A stretch of 14,453 bases of DNA from RYN-433 sp036558265 (lineage in GTDB: Bacteria; Planctomycetota; Phycisphaerae; Tepidisphaerales; Tepidisphaeraceae). A model generated the notes under the pieces. It worked only from the letters and a program-made list of their open reading frames with translations. It made no database searches and had not been told where the DNA came from. The stretch's first letter is position 1; each line of letters starts with the position of its first letter. The translations under genes and the position numbers were made by a program. Below are positions 8,455 to 14,453 of the stretch, one piece after another. Where the stretch lies: assembly GCA_036558265.1 (NCBI GenBank), contig DATBFY010000099.1, positions 1 to 14,453 on the forward strand. The letters run 5' to 3'.

Positions 8455-10218
8455 TCAAGTTCGTCTTGCGGCAGGCTTGGCGCCGGACTGTGGGCCGGCG
8501 GGGGATCGTGGGACGCGCGGGCCGCCACCGCCTTCACCGCCCGCGGGCCGGCTGCCACCGCCGGCCGGAGGCGTGGCCGCGCCGTCGTCGCGGAGCACGC
8601 GGAGCATCTCCTGCACGGAGGTCTCGCCCTCGGTGATCTGCACCAGCGCCTGCTCCTGCAGGAACCGCGCCCGCTGCTTGCGGAATACCGCCTTGAGCTG
8701 GTTGACCGACCCGCCCGCCGACACGATCTGCTTCACGTCCTTGTCCACGTCCAGGATCTCGTACACGCCGAAGCGTCCCTTGTACCGAAGCTCCTTGCAG
8801 AAGTCGCACAGGATCGGGTTTCCCTTCTGGTCCCGCATCGGCTCTTTGCGCGGCATGAAGAGCGTGCTGACTTTCGCCGGATCGAGGTTGAGCTTGCGCA
8901 CGGTGTCGGGGTCGGGCGAGTAGGCGACCTTGCAGGCGTTGCACAACCGGCGCATCACGCGCCCGGAGATCACCATCCGCAGGTGCTTCATCGCCAGGGC
9001 GTCGTCGCCGACCAGCTTCCGCCACTGCTCCAGCGCCTGGAACGTATTCCCGGCGCGCAGGCCGACGTAGACCCGCTTGCCGTTGGCGGCGAAGCCGATC
9101 AACTCCTTGGCGCTCTTGGGGCTTTCCAGCAGCGTCAGGACCAGGACGTCCGGCTCCTGGCTGACCACCCAGGAAACCTGCTTGAACTCATCGTCGGGCG
9201 TGGCGTTGGCGGCGATCGGATTCTGGGTGATCCCTTCGAGATCCTCTTCGGGCGACCGCTCAATCGTGTGGATGTGGGTCAGGAACGCGTCGTGGGCGCG
9301 GATGATGCCGTACAGCGAGCTGGTCAGACCCTGCCCCCGGGGCGCTGAGATCAGGACGATGCCCTCAGGCTCGCGCACCAGCTCCTGCATCTTGGCGAGC
9401 TGGTCCTCGCCGAACCCCAGGTCCTCCATGCGGAAGGCGTGGCGCTTCTTGGGGTCGATCAGGATCTTGAGGAACTCGCCTGCCGCCGATCCCGCGGTGT
9501 TGAGTTCCAGCTCGTGACGGGTCGCGCCCAGGGCGACCCTGAGCTTGCTCTTCTGGGGCTTGCGCCGCTCGTTGAGGTCCAGGCCGGTGAGCTTTTTCAG
9601 ATACGTGACTCCCGCCTGCGAGGCATCCAGCGCGATGCTCGTGCCGTTGTACGGCACGCCATCCACCTGATAGCGGACCTGCGCCACGCCCTCGGCGGGC
9701 GCCATGTCGATCCGCTCGGCGCCGCGGGTCAGGGGGTCGGCAAGCAGCTGCTGCACGGCGGTGAAGCCGGCGGCCTCCGGGTCCTCGGTGGCGGGTGGGG
9801 TCACCACGTTGTTGTTCTTGCCGATCAGCGCCACCTCGCCGGCGAGCGCCTTGTAATCCTTCTTCTTCTTGGACGTGAACGACGCGCGAATCGAGTCTTT
9901 CAGGTCCGCGAGGCCGACCTTGCTGTTGCGGATCGCCAGGTACGCGCCGATCTCACCCAGGAAGACGAAGAGGAGGATTCCCAGGCAGATCCAGAAGTTG
10001 GGGAGGATGAAGAACAGCGCGAACGCCAGCACCGCCCCGCCGATGAAACCCCCGTTGATCGGCTCGCGCGGCAGGTATGCCGCTTCGGCGTCCTTGTCGA
10101 TCCAGGTCAGCGCCCGCATCCAGACGAACAGGATGACGATGACGGGCAGGGCTTTCCAGACGCTGAGATAACCGCCGGCTTCGACATCGGCGAGCGGCAA
10201 CAGCAGGGACAATGCCAT
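8455..10218 (-). CDS. Membrane-anchored degenerate GspE/PilB-like ATPase (pseudo-ATPase)
   Basis: The 587-aa protein aligns with the GspE/PilB/PulE secretion-motor family from about residue 150, but carries two or three membrane helices ahead of it (about 22-38, 58-72, 74-96) that the cytosolic family lacks. The nucleotide site is altered throughout. Walker A reads SAPRGQGLTSS (291-301) with Leu298 for the essential lysine. The Asp box reads TIERSPEED. The Walker B region QEPDVLVLTLLES (354-366) lacks the glutamate of the usual GEIRD. The His box carries Arg388. The Cys4 zinc site is intact: Cys426/Cys429 and Cys471/Cys474. A Gly/Pro-rich tail (about 545-587) ends it. The frame is open and coherent, so this is a functional gene rather than a decaying one. 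The chosen ATG has GAGAGG 7 nt upstream; an ATG 30 nt earlier has none. Likely a scaffold or regulator, which is inference. Confidence 0.88.
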   Translation of the reverse strand: MALSLLLPLADVEAGGYLSVWKALPVIVILFVWMRALTWIDKDAEAAYLPREPINGGFIGGAVLAFALFFILPNFWICLGILLFVFLGEIGAYLAIRNSKVGLADLKDSIRASFTSKKKKDYKALAGEVALIGKNNNVVTPPATEDPEAAGFTAVQQLLADPLTRGAERIDMAPAEGVAQVRYQVDGVPYNGTSIALDASQAGVTYLKKLTGLDLNERRKPQKSKLRVALGATRHELELNTAGSAAGEFLKILIDPKKRHAFRMEDLGFGEDQLAKMQELVREPEGIVLISAPRGQGLTSSLYGIIRAHDAFLTHIHTIERSPEEDLEGITQNPIAANATPDDEFKQVSWVVSQEPDVLVLTLLESPKSAKELIGFAANGKRVYVGLRAGNTFQALEQWRKLVGDDALAMKHLRMVISGRVMRRLCNACKVAYSPDPDTVRKLNLDPAKVSTLFMPRKEPMRDQKGNPILCDFCKELRYKGRFGVYEILDVDKDVKQIVSAGGSVNQLKAVFRKQRARFLQEQALVQITEGETSVQEMLRVLRDDGAATPPAGGGSRPAGGEGGGGPRVPRSPAGPQSGAKPAARRT

Positions 10219-10225
10219 TATCGAT

Positions 10226-10231
10226 CCTCTC
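10226..10231 (-). promoter_or_regulatory. Ribosome binding site deciding the start of the GspE-like gene
   Basis: On the minus strand GAGAGG stands 7 nt before the ATG at 10218. The in-frame ATG at 10248 has no such motif upstream, so the shorter N-terminus is preferred. Confidence 0.75.
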
Positions 10232-10324
10232 GGGTGGGCATCCGCCATGATGTAAAACGGCCGGCCAGTTTACCCGGAACGCCGGGCCGATGCCAGAATT
10301 CCGACCGGTGCGTTGTGGTGTAAC

Positions 10325-10813
10325 TTACTCCAGCGGGATGCTGCCGGCGTCGGGCGCGTTCCGGGCCGCCGGTGGGGGTGGCGCCGTTGCCACCCCAGCG
10401 GCGGGCGGCGGGGGCGGTGTCTCGATCGTATGCACGGCCGACGCCGCTTGCCCCTCGCTCGACCGCGGCATCGGCTGGGCGCCGGTCAGCGGGACGATGA
10501 CGGGCTTGTCCGCGTCGGGCCCCTTGCGCAGCGCCTCGAAGGCGCCCTTGAACTCGCCGGCCAGGTCGCCCAGCGAGAGCCCGCCGGTCGAGAGCACCAG
10601 GAGGATCAATGACGCGAGTTGCAACAGGCCGTTCAACCCCCCAACGAACGCCCAGAACCGGTCGCTGCGCACGATGGCCGCCAGCGAGCTGAAAAACAGC
10701 ATGACGATGATCAGCCCGAACGCGATGTAAAACTGCGCATGATGCCGCACCAGTCGCGGGAAGATGATGCAGACGAAGATGAACGCCACCATGGCCGTCG
10801 TGATGCCTTCCAT
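10325..10813 (-). CDS. Small three-helix membrane protein with Pro/Ala-rich tail
   Basis: I do not recognise this 162-aa protein. Three hydrophobic helices are clear (about 5-20, 28-48, 57-76). They are followed by an amphipathic segment (LAGEFKGAFEALRKG, 84-98) and a low-complexity tail with two proline runs, TPPPPPAAG (132-140) and APPPPAAR (144-151). The tail may be a flexible tether or a docking site. It heads the minus-strand cluster: the GspE-like gene starts 106 nt downstream and the CvpA-like gene follows, which suggests that all three act together at the membrane. The ATG lies close to a possible -10-like TGTTAT (10824-10829), so its leader could be very short. No homologue can be named from sequence alone. 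Confidence 0.72.
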   Translation of the reverse strand: MEGITTAMVAFIFVCIIFPRLVRHHAQFYIAFGLIIVMLFFSSLAAIVRSDRFWAFVGGLNGLLQLASLILLVLSTGGLSLGDLAGEFKGAFEALRKGPDADKPVIVPLTGAQPMPRSSEGQAASAVHTIETPPPPPAAGVATAPPPPAARNAPDAGSIPLE

Positions 10814-10844
10814 GGTGGCGAGGATAACAAAGGGCGAAGCGATT

Positions 10845-10878
10845 AACGAGTAAGCTCAGGCATCAATCGTTACTCGTT
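10845..10878. repeat. Inverted repeat AACGAGTAA / TTACTCGTT
   Basis: A perfect 9-bp inverted repeat (10845-10853 and 10870-10878) encloses 16 nt. CGATT (10840-10844) and AATCG (10865-10869) add an overlapping alternative pairing. It begins 5 nt downstream of the stop codon of the Cys-rich gene and ends upstream of the next start on the same strand. No U-tract follows, so it may be a processing or attenuation hairpin, or an operator, rather than a classic terminator. Confidence 0.7.
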
Positions 10879-10883
10879 GCGGA

Positions 10884-11279
10884 TCACAGCGGGATGAACT
10901 TCCCGTCCCGCCAGAGGAACCGCACGTCGGTGGCCTCGCAGTGGTACTCCACCCCCCCGTCCAGGCGCCACGTCGCGGTCAGCAGCGCACCGTCCCCGGG
11001 CGACTCGAGTACCGCGTTCACGTGGACCCCCGCGGCGCCGTGATGAAACTCGGGGCGGCGGCATTTCTTGATCGCCAGCGTCCCCAATGCGGGCTGGCCC
11101 TGGGCATTGAGCAGTACGCAGAATTCGTCCGGCGGCATGGAGACGCGCGCCAGGAAGGTCGCATCCGCGCACGAGGCAAACCCATTCGGCAAGTGCGGGC
11201 AGGGCGAGCCGGTCAGGCGGCAGGCGCCGCGCGCCGCGTCCAGGTTGCTGCAGATCGTCGAGTGAGTCACGTCGGCCAT
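10884..11279 (-). CDS. Small cysteine-rich protein of unknown function
   Basis: This 131-aa protein is unrecognised. It has seven cysteines (10, 20, 27, 37, 54, 73, 114), four of them in the first 37 residues (C-x9-C-x6-C-x9-C), which could bind a metal or form disulfides. There is no signal peptide or membrane helix. The C-terminal half looks like beta-rich sequence (ALLTATWRLDGGVEYHCEATDVRFLWRDGKFIPL, 99-131, described as a whole rather than as a known domain). The only strong Shine-Dalgarno, AGGAGG at 11296-11301, is 16 nt from the ATG, which is unusually far, and it serves a 7-codon frame better. The gene follows the GT39-like gene by 48 nt and may share its transcript. Coding status is supported by composition and by the implausibility of the other frames. 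Confidence 0.65.
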   Translation of the reverse strand: MADVTHSTICSNLDAARGACRLTGSPCPHLPNGFASCADATFLARVSMPPDEFCVLLNAQGQPALGTLAIKKCRRPEFHHGAAGVHVNAVLESPGDGALLTATWRLDGGVEYHCEATDVRFLWRDGKFIPL

Positions 11280-11295
11280 GATGTGCGCACGGTTC

Positions 11296-11301
11296 CCTCC
11301 T
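11296..11301 (-). promoter_or_regulatory. Strong Shine-Dalgarno oddly placed before the Cys-rich gene
   Basis: AGGAGG on the minus strand is 16 nt from the ATG at 11279 but only 5 nt from an out-of-frame GTG at 11290. That GTG opens a 7-codon frame whose TGA (11267-11269) overlaps the start of the larger gene. Confidence 0.55.
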
Positions 11302-11327
11302 GAATCCTAGGTGCCCGCGAGGGTGAA

Positions 11328-13118
11328 TCAAGGTTGTCTGGTCGCAATCCGGTCCCGGCGGATGAGGATTTCGAACGGCTTGTCCGCCCAACTGACCCGC
11401 GTGGCGATCCAGGGCCAATTGCCGACGACGAAGGTTCGCTGGTAACGGTCCCCCGGGATCGTCGCGGGTTGCCGCAGGTCATCGACCGGCGCGACGATCA
11501 CGTCGGGCAATGGGTCGGCCGCCGATAGACCCCCGTCGGCGGGCAGAAGCAGGACCTTCCATCGCGTGAAATCGATCGGGGGGAGGCAATAAGGCGCGGG
11601 TTCGGCCGGGATGGCGAGCGTTCGCGCGCCGGTGGCCCAAAGCTCCGCCAGGCGCTGTGCGGCGACGTGCCGGGTCGCCGTGGGACGCGACGCGTCCTCC
11701 ACGAACCCGGCGACGTGCGCAAGGCCCTGCCAGCCGACCAGGAGAATCAGCGTCGCCACCGCCGGTCCGGTCCACAGTCGTCCCCACTTGGTCGAGAGGA
11801 TCAGCACGACGCCGACCATCATCAGCGCGACGTCGGGCAGCATGGCGAAGCGGCCGAACTCTCCCGGCTTGCCCGCGGCGAGGAGCGCGAACTGCACCAG
11901 CACCAGCGCCGCCGGGATGCCCAGCAGAATCGCGACGACTCTCGCCGACGGGTTGCGCGCCCACCAGGCGCGATTCCCGGCCGCGACGAGCAGGCCGAGC
12001 AAACCGATCACCCCGCCGAGGATCGACGCGCCGTCGGTCACCAGTCGCCGAGCGTTGGCGATCGCCCCCGTGTCCGACTGGCGACCGACGATCGCCTTCG
12101 CCTGGCCCAGCGCCGCCAGGTTGGCGCGGACAACCGCCGGATTGCGAATCAGGTTCAGCGGGACGTAGGGATTGGTGAGGCAGTAGACCCCGACGCCGAT
12201 GCCCGCCGCCGCGAGCATGATCGTCGCCCGGCGTCCCCAGGTGTTGGTTCGCAGCAGGGTCATGAGGGGAATCGCGACGAACGCCACCGCCGCGCTGAGC
12301 ACCATGCCGAGGGCCATCCCGCAGAGCGCGCCGGTCATCGCCCACCAGCGGGCCCGGCCGGTCTCGACGTACTTCGTCGCCGCCAGCGCGGATAGCAGGA
12401 CGAGCACCGTCCCCGCCAGGTGCGGCTTGGCCTCGTGCGCGCCGTTGATCACGACCGGCATCAGGGCAAAGCACGCGGCGGCCGCGATCGGCACGACCCG
12501 GCGCGACGAGAGGCGCTTCGACAGGCAATAGACCGCCCAGATCCCCACCAGTCCCCACGCCACGCTGTACGCCCGCGCCACGACGTAGAATCGGCCGAAC
12601 TGCCCCGGGTGGTCGAGGTAGAAGTTCAGGTCCGACTTGAGCGTAACCAGGCCGATTCCCCTCATCGCCGCCAGCCTGAGGGCCGCCCCGACCGGGTAAA
12701 CCCACAGGCCGCCGTACTGATACATCCGCGGGTCAAAGCTCCCGCCGCGCATGCCCGCCAGCGCCATGAACGTGACCATCTCGTCGGGCTGGGCAGAGAA
12801 AAGGCGGTAGCGGCGGAAGATCTGCGCTTTCTGCTGATCATTGGCGTTGATCGCGACCAGGTGATCGCGGTCGCGGATCGGGTCTGCATCCGCGTCGGCG
12901 GCGCGATTGGCGTCCGGCGTCCAACTCCCGCCGAGCATCACGATTTCGTCCGCGCCCCACGCCTGATCCCCGGACCCGAAGAGAAACCCGTCAGCCTCGC
13001 GCGACGCAAGGCCCCAATCCAAGCCGCTCAAAAATGTGGCGCACCCCAGGATCAGCACACCGACCAGGGCGCATCGCTCTCGCGCGGGAGGCGTCATTGC
13101 ATGCCAAGTGTAACGCAT
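11328..13118 (-). CDS. GT39-like (GT-C fold) membrane glycosyltransferase
   Basis: The 596-aa product is a polytopic membrane protein, with a first helix at about 17-36 and about ten more before a soluble C-terminal region (about 485-596). The first outer loop contains the PDE motif (SAQPDEMV, 108-115) with downstream GSFDPRMYQYGGLWVYPVG (126-144). This is the arrangement of GT39-type protein O-mannosyltransferase and ArnT-like enzymes, where the acidic pair is catalytic and the donor is a polyprenyl-phosphate sugar. CLTNPYVPLNL further on is also typical. Two upstream starts are possible: ATG at 13118 with GAGG 9 nt before it, and ATG at 13169, adding 17 residues, with AAGG 6 nt before it. 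The shorter form puts positive residues directly before the first helix. The acceptor is unknown. Confidence 0.8.
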   Translation of the reverse strand: MRYTWHAMTPPARERCALVGVLILGCATFLSGLDWGLASREADGFLFGSGDQAWGADEIVMLGGSWTPDANRAADADADPIRDRDHLVAINANDQQKAQIFRRYRLFSAQPDEMVTFMALAGMRGGSFDPRMYQYGGLWVYPVGAALRLAAMRGIGLVTLKSDLNFYLDHPGQFGRFYVVARAYSVAWGLVGIWAVYCLSKRLSSRRVVPIAAAACFALMPVVINGAHEAKPHLAGTVLVLLSALAATKYVETGRARWWAMTGALCGMALGMVLSAAVAFVAIPLMTLLRTNTWGRRATIMLAAAGIGVGVYCLTNPYVPLNLIRNPAVVRANLAALGQAKAIVGRQSDTGAIANARRLVTDGASILGGVIGLLGLLVAAGNRAWWARNPSARVVAILLGIPAALVLVQFALLAAGKPGEFGRFAMLPDVALMMVGVVLILSTKWGRLWTGPAVATLILLVGWQGLAHVAGFVEDASRPTATRHVAAQRLAELWATGARTLAIPAEPAPYCLPPIDFTRWKVLLLPADGGLSAADPLPDVIVAPVDDLRQPATIPGDRYQRTFVVGNWPWIATRVSWADKPFEILIRRDRIATRQP

Positions 13119-13177
13119 CAGTCTGCGCCTCGCCGCGCCCGGCGAAGGGTGCGACCAAATGCCCACCATGACTCGCC

Positions 13178-13206
13178 TTGACCTGCGCGGCGCTCGCCAC
13201 TAATCT
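13178..13206 (+). promoter_or_regulatory. Candidate sigma-70 type promoter of the atp operon
   Basis: TTGACC (13178-13183, 5/6 match to the -35 consensus) is followed after exactly 17 nt by TAATCT (13201-13206), a modest -10 match. Transcription would start near 13213, just before the leader hairpin and about 58 nt ahead of atpZ. Confidence 0.45.
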
Positions 13207-13217
13207 ACCGCGCGCTG

Positions 13218-13239
13218 GTTCGTGCCTTTTTGCACGAAC
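13218..13239 (+). promoter_or_regulatory. Perfect 8-bp stem-loop in the atp operon leader
   Basis: GTTCGTGC (13218-13225) pairs with GCACGAAC (13232-13239) around the 6-nt loop CTTTTT, with two further G-T wobbles possible at its base. It would sit at the very 5' end of the predicted atp transcript. It could be a stabilising 5' hairpin or a palindromic operator; no protein partner can be named. Confidence 0.65.
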
Positions 13240-13270
13240 TGCTGCGGCGACAGCGGACGTCAGGATGCCC

Positions 13271-13489
13271 ATGGCCAGCGAGAACAAGACCAACTGGGGT
13301 CAAGGTCTCACGATGGGCTTCGAGAGCGCCGTCGGCGTTGCCCTCGGTTATTTCGTCGGCAGTTGGCTGGACAAACGCTACGGCTGGGGCCCCTGGGGCA
13401 CCGTGATCGGCGCGATGCTGGGCCTGGTTGCCGGCGCGTACCTCCTGATCAAGGAGGTCAACAAGATGGACAAGCAGGATCGCTCGTGA
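13271..13489 (+). CDS. atpZ: AtpZ-like ATP synthase accessory protein
   Basis: This 72-aa protein has two membrane helices and the pattern of the ATPase gene 1 (AtpZ) family: GFESAVGVALGYFVGSWLDKRYG (about 17-39) followed by PWGTVIGAMLGLVAGAYLLIKEVNK (41-65). AtpZ and AtpI together are thought to help c-ring assembly or Mg2+/Ca2+ supply to the F-type ATP synthase. The ATG at 13271 has AGGA at 13262-13265 with 5-nt spacing. Starts at 13265 (two residues more) and 13178 (31 more) are possible, but the longest would read through the predicted promoter and hairpin. Its stop overlaps the GTG of atpI by 3 nt, and it opens the atp cluster. Confidence 0.88.
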   Translation: MASENKTNWGQGLTMGFESAVGVALGYFVGSWLDKRYGWGPWGTVIGAMLGLVAGAYLLIKEVNKMDKQDRS

Positions 13490-13920
13490 AGCACGTCATC
13501 ACGATCTGCACCGGAATGCTCCTCGCGGCCGTCGGCGCCGCGCTGATCGTGCGCCAGGCCACGGGTCATTCGCACCTGAGCGAGATCGTGGCCGCGACCG
13601 CGATCACGCTGATTTCGGCACTGCTGTCGATGGTGCCGCTGATGGTGCTGCGGCGATCGTCTCCGGTCGTCATGTTCCAGGCAGCGTTCGGCGGGACGGT
13701 GCTCCACCTGTTCCTGACGATCGCAATGGGCGCCGCGGTCTACGCGCTGCGCCCGCTCGGGGACCGCAACCTGTTCCTGTTCCTGCTCCTGGCGTCCTAT
13801 TGGGTTTCGCTCATCTTCATGGTCGTCGCGATGATCCGGGTGTTCCGCCGCTCCGGCATTGGCGGCACCCCGGTCCAAACCTCGACGGGCGGCGCGATCG
13901 CCCAACCGCCCCTTCGATAA
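13486..13920 (+). CDS. atpI: AtpI-like ATP synthase subunit I protein
   Basis: The 144-aa product has four membrane helices (about 5-22, 35-56, 66-88, 95-120), the topology of the AtpI family, which assists assembly of the F-ATPase c-ring. Sequence similarity to named AtpI motifs is weak; position does much of the work, between AtpZ and AtpB. The start is the GTG at 13486, with AGGA at 13476-13479, 6 nt away, and overlapping the atpZ stop as GTGA. A longer upstream frame exists but would overlap atpZ entirely. The last ~20 residues (GGTPVQTSTGG...) are polar and low-complexity. atpB starts 26 nt later. Confidence 0.82.
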   Translation: MKHVITICTGMLLAAVGAALIVRQATGHSHLSEIVAATAITLISALLSMVPLMVLRRSSPVVMFQAAFGGTVLHLFLTIAMGAAVYALRPLGDRNLFLFLLLASYWVSLIFMVVAMIRVFRRSGIGGTPVQTSTGGAIAQPPLR

Positions 13921-13946
13921 AACAGGCACCCTGGAAGAGACCGGAC

Positions 13947-14453
13947 ATGCTCCACCTGCTCCTCGCCTCCGCCGATCCGACCGAACACGTCGTCGCCCAC
14001 CCCTGGTTTCGCCTGGGCCACTGGTTCGTGTTCAACAACCAGATGTTCATGGCGCTGTTCGCCGCTCTGTTGATGGTCCTGATCCTGCCCCGATTGTTCA
14101 AGGACGCCAATGGCGACGCCCCGAGCGGCGCGCGCAACTTCTTCGAGGCGATCCTCGAGTTCTTCCGCGTCGAGGTCTTCCGGCCGGCGCTCAAGGAGCA
14201 CACGGACCGCTTCCTCCCCCTCCTGTGGTCCCTGTTCCTCTTCATCCTCTTCTGCAACCTCCTGGGCCAGATCCCGGTTGATGAGATCATCCACCTGGTG
14301 AGCGGCGGGCACATCGTAAGCCACATCTGGGGCACGGCCACCGGGAATTACCTGATGACCGGCGCGCTGGCGGTGATGGTGTTCGTGGTGATCCACGTAA
14401 GCGGCGTGCGGCAGGTGGCGCGGTCGCTGATGGACGGCACCTACGGCCACCAC
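13947..14453 (+). CDS. atpB: F-type ATP synthase subunit a (partial, cut by window end)
   Basis: This reading frame runs open to the last base; 169 residues are visible and no stop is reached. AtpB is the membrane subunit that forms the proton half-channels against the c-ring. Seen here are a first helix (about 32-49), the segment NFFEAILEFFRVEVFRPAL (64-82), a second helix PLLWSLFLFILFCNLLGQIP (91-110) typical of the family, and TGNYLMTGALAVMVFVVIHVSG (132-153), matching the TGNI-AVT-ALA region. The essential channel arginine lies further on and is not in the window. GGAAGAG at 13933-13939 is a plausible ribosome site 7 nt before the ATG. atpE, atpF, atpH, atpA, atpG, atpD and atpC would be expected beyond the edge. 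Confidence 0.93.
   Translation, partial: MLHLLLASADPTEHVVAHPWFRLGHWFVFNNQMFMALFAALLMVLILPRLFKDANGDAPSGARNFFEAILEFFRVEVFRPALKEHTDRFLPLLWSLFLFILFCNLLGQIPVDEIIHLVSGGHIVSHIWGTATGNYLMTGALAVMVFVVIHVSGVRQVARSLMDGTYGHH

Noticed and set aside
6364..9348. 994-codon open frame on + across the CvpA-like and GspE-like genes
   Set aside because: It spans two recognisable minus-strand genes and their intergenic repeat, and its product is Arg/Gly/Asp/His-rich without domain character; stops are rare by composition.
8455..10218. Interpretation of the GspE-like gene as a pseudogene
   Set aside because: The frame is intact over 587 codons, has a good ribosome site, keeps all four zinc cysteines and shows clean membrane helices. 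Selective motif change fits repurposing better than decay.
10255..10275. GGCCGGCC palindrome upstream of the GspE-like gene as an operator
   Set aside because: An 8-bp GC-only palindrome is likely by chance here and has no extended symmetry.
13178..13270. N-terminal extension of AtpZ starting at the ATG at 13178
   Set aside because: The extra 31 residues do not resemble the family and would place the coding start inside the predicted promoter; the ATG at 13271 has a well-spaced ribosome site.

Overview
This 14.45 kb window is GC-rich bacterial chromosome, densely coded, with no sign of phage, IS, CRISPR or RNA genes. The gene set suggests a Planctomycetota-like bacterium, possibly class Phycisphaerae: LonA protease, a lone STAS protein next to a double-ACT protein, a GspE-like protein with an unusual membrane anchor, two GT-C membrane glycosyltransferases, and an atp cluster opening with AtpZ-AtpI-AtpB. 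This assignment is inference from gene content and style, not from a marker gene.

Left block (33-6338, all on +): LonA with an unusual basic tail; a short leader with an 11-bp tandem repeat and a GC hairpin; a STAS-domain protein 3 nt upstream of a tandem-ACT protein; an MgtC/SapB family membrane protein; a membrane-anchored PDZ-like protein; and a GT87-like membrane glycosyltransferase. These genes favour GGG for glycine.

Middle block (13118-6373, all on -): a GT39-like membrane glycosyltransferase, a small cysteine-rich protein of unknown function, and then a three-gene cluster. The cluster holds a small three-helix membrane protein with a Pro/Ala-rich tail, a membrane-anchored GspE/PilB-like protein whose four ATPase motifs are all altered while its Cys4 zinc site is kept, and a CvpA-like four-helix membrane protein fused to a large soluble region that looks internally duplicated. 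This cluster is the most unusual part of the window. I read it as a possible envelope-associated complex in which a secretion-type ATPase fold has become a scaffold or sensor.

Right block (13178-14453, +): a candidate promoter, an 8-bp leader hairpin and the first genes of an F-type ATP synthase operon (atpZ, atpI and atpB, the last cut by the window edge). atpI starts within the stop codon of atpZ. The middle and right blocks share a GGC-rich glycine codon habit, so a codon-usage boundary falls at the convergent junction near 6.35 kb.
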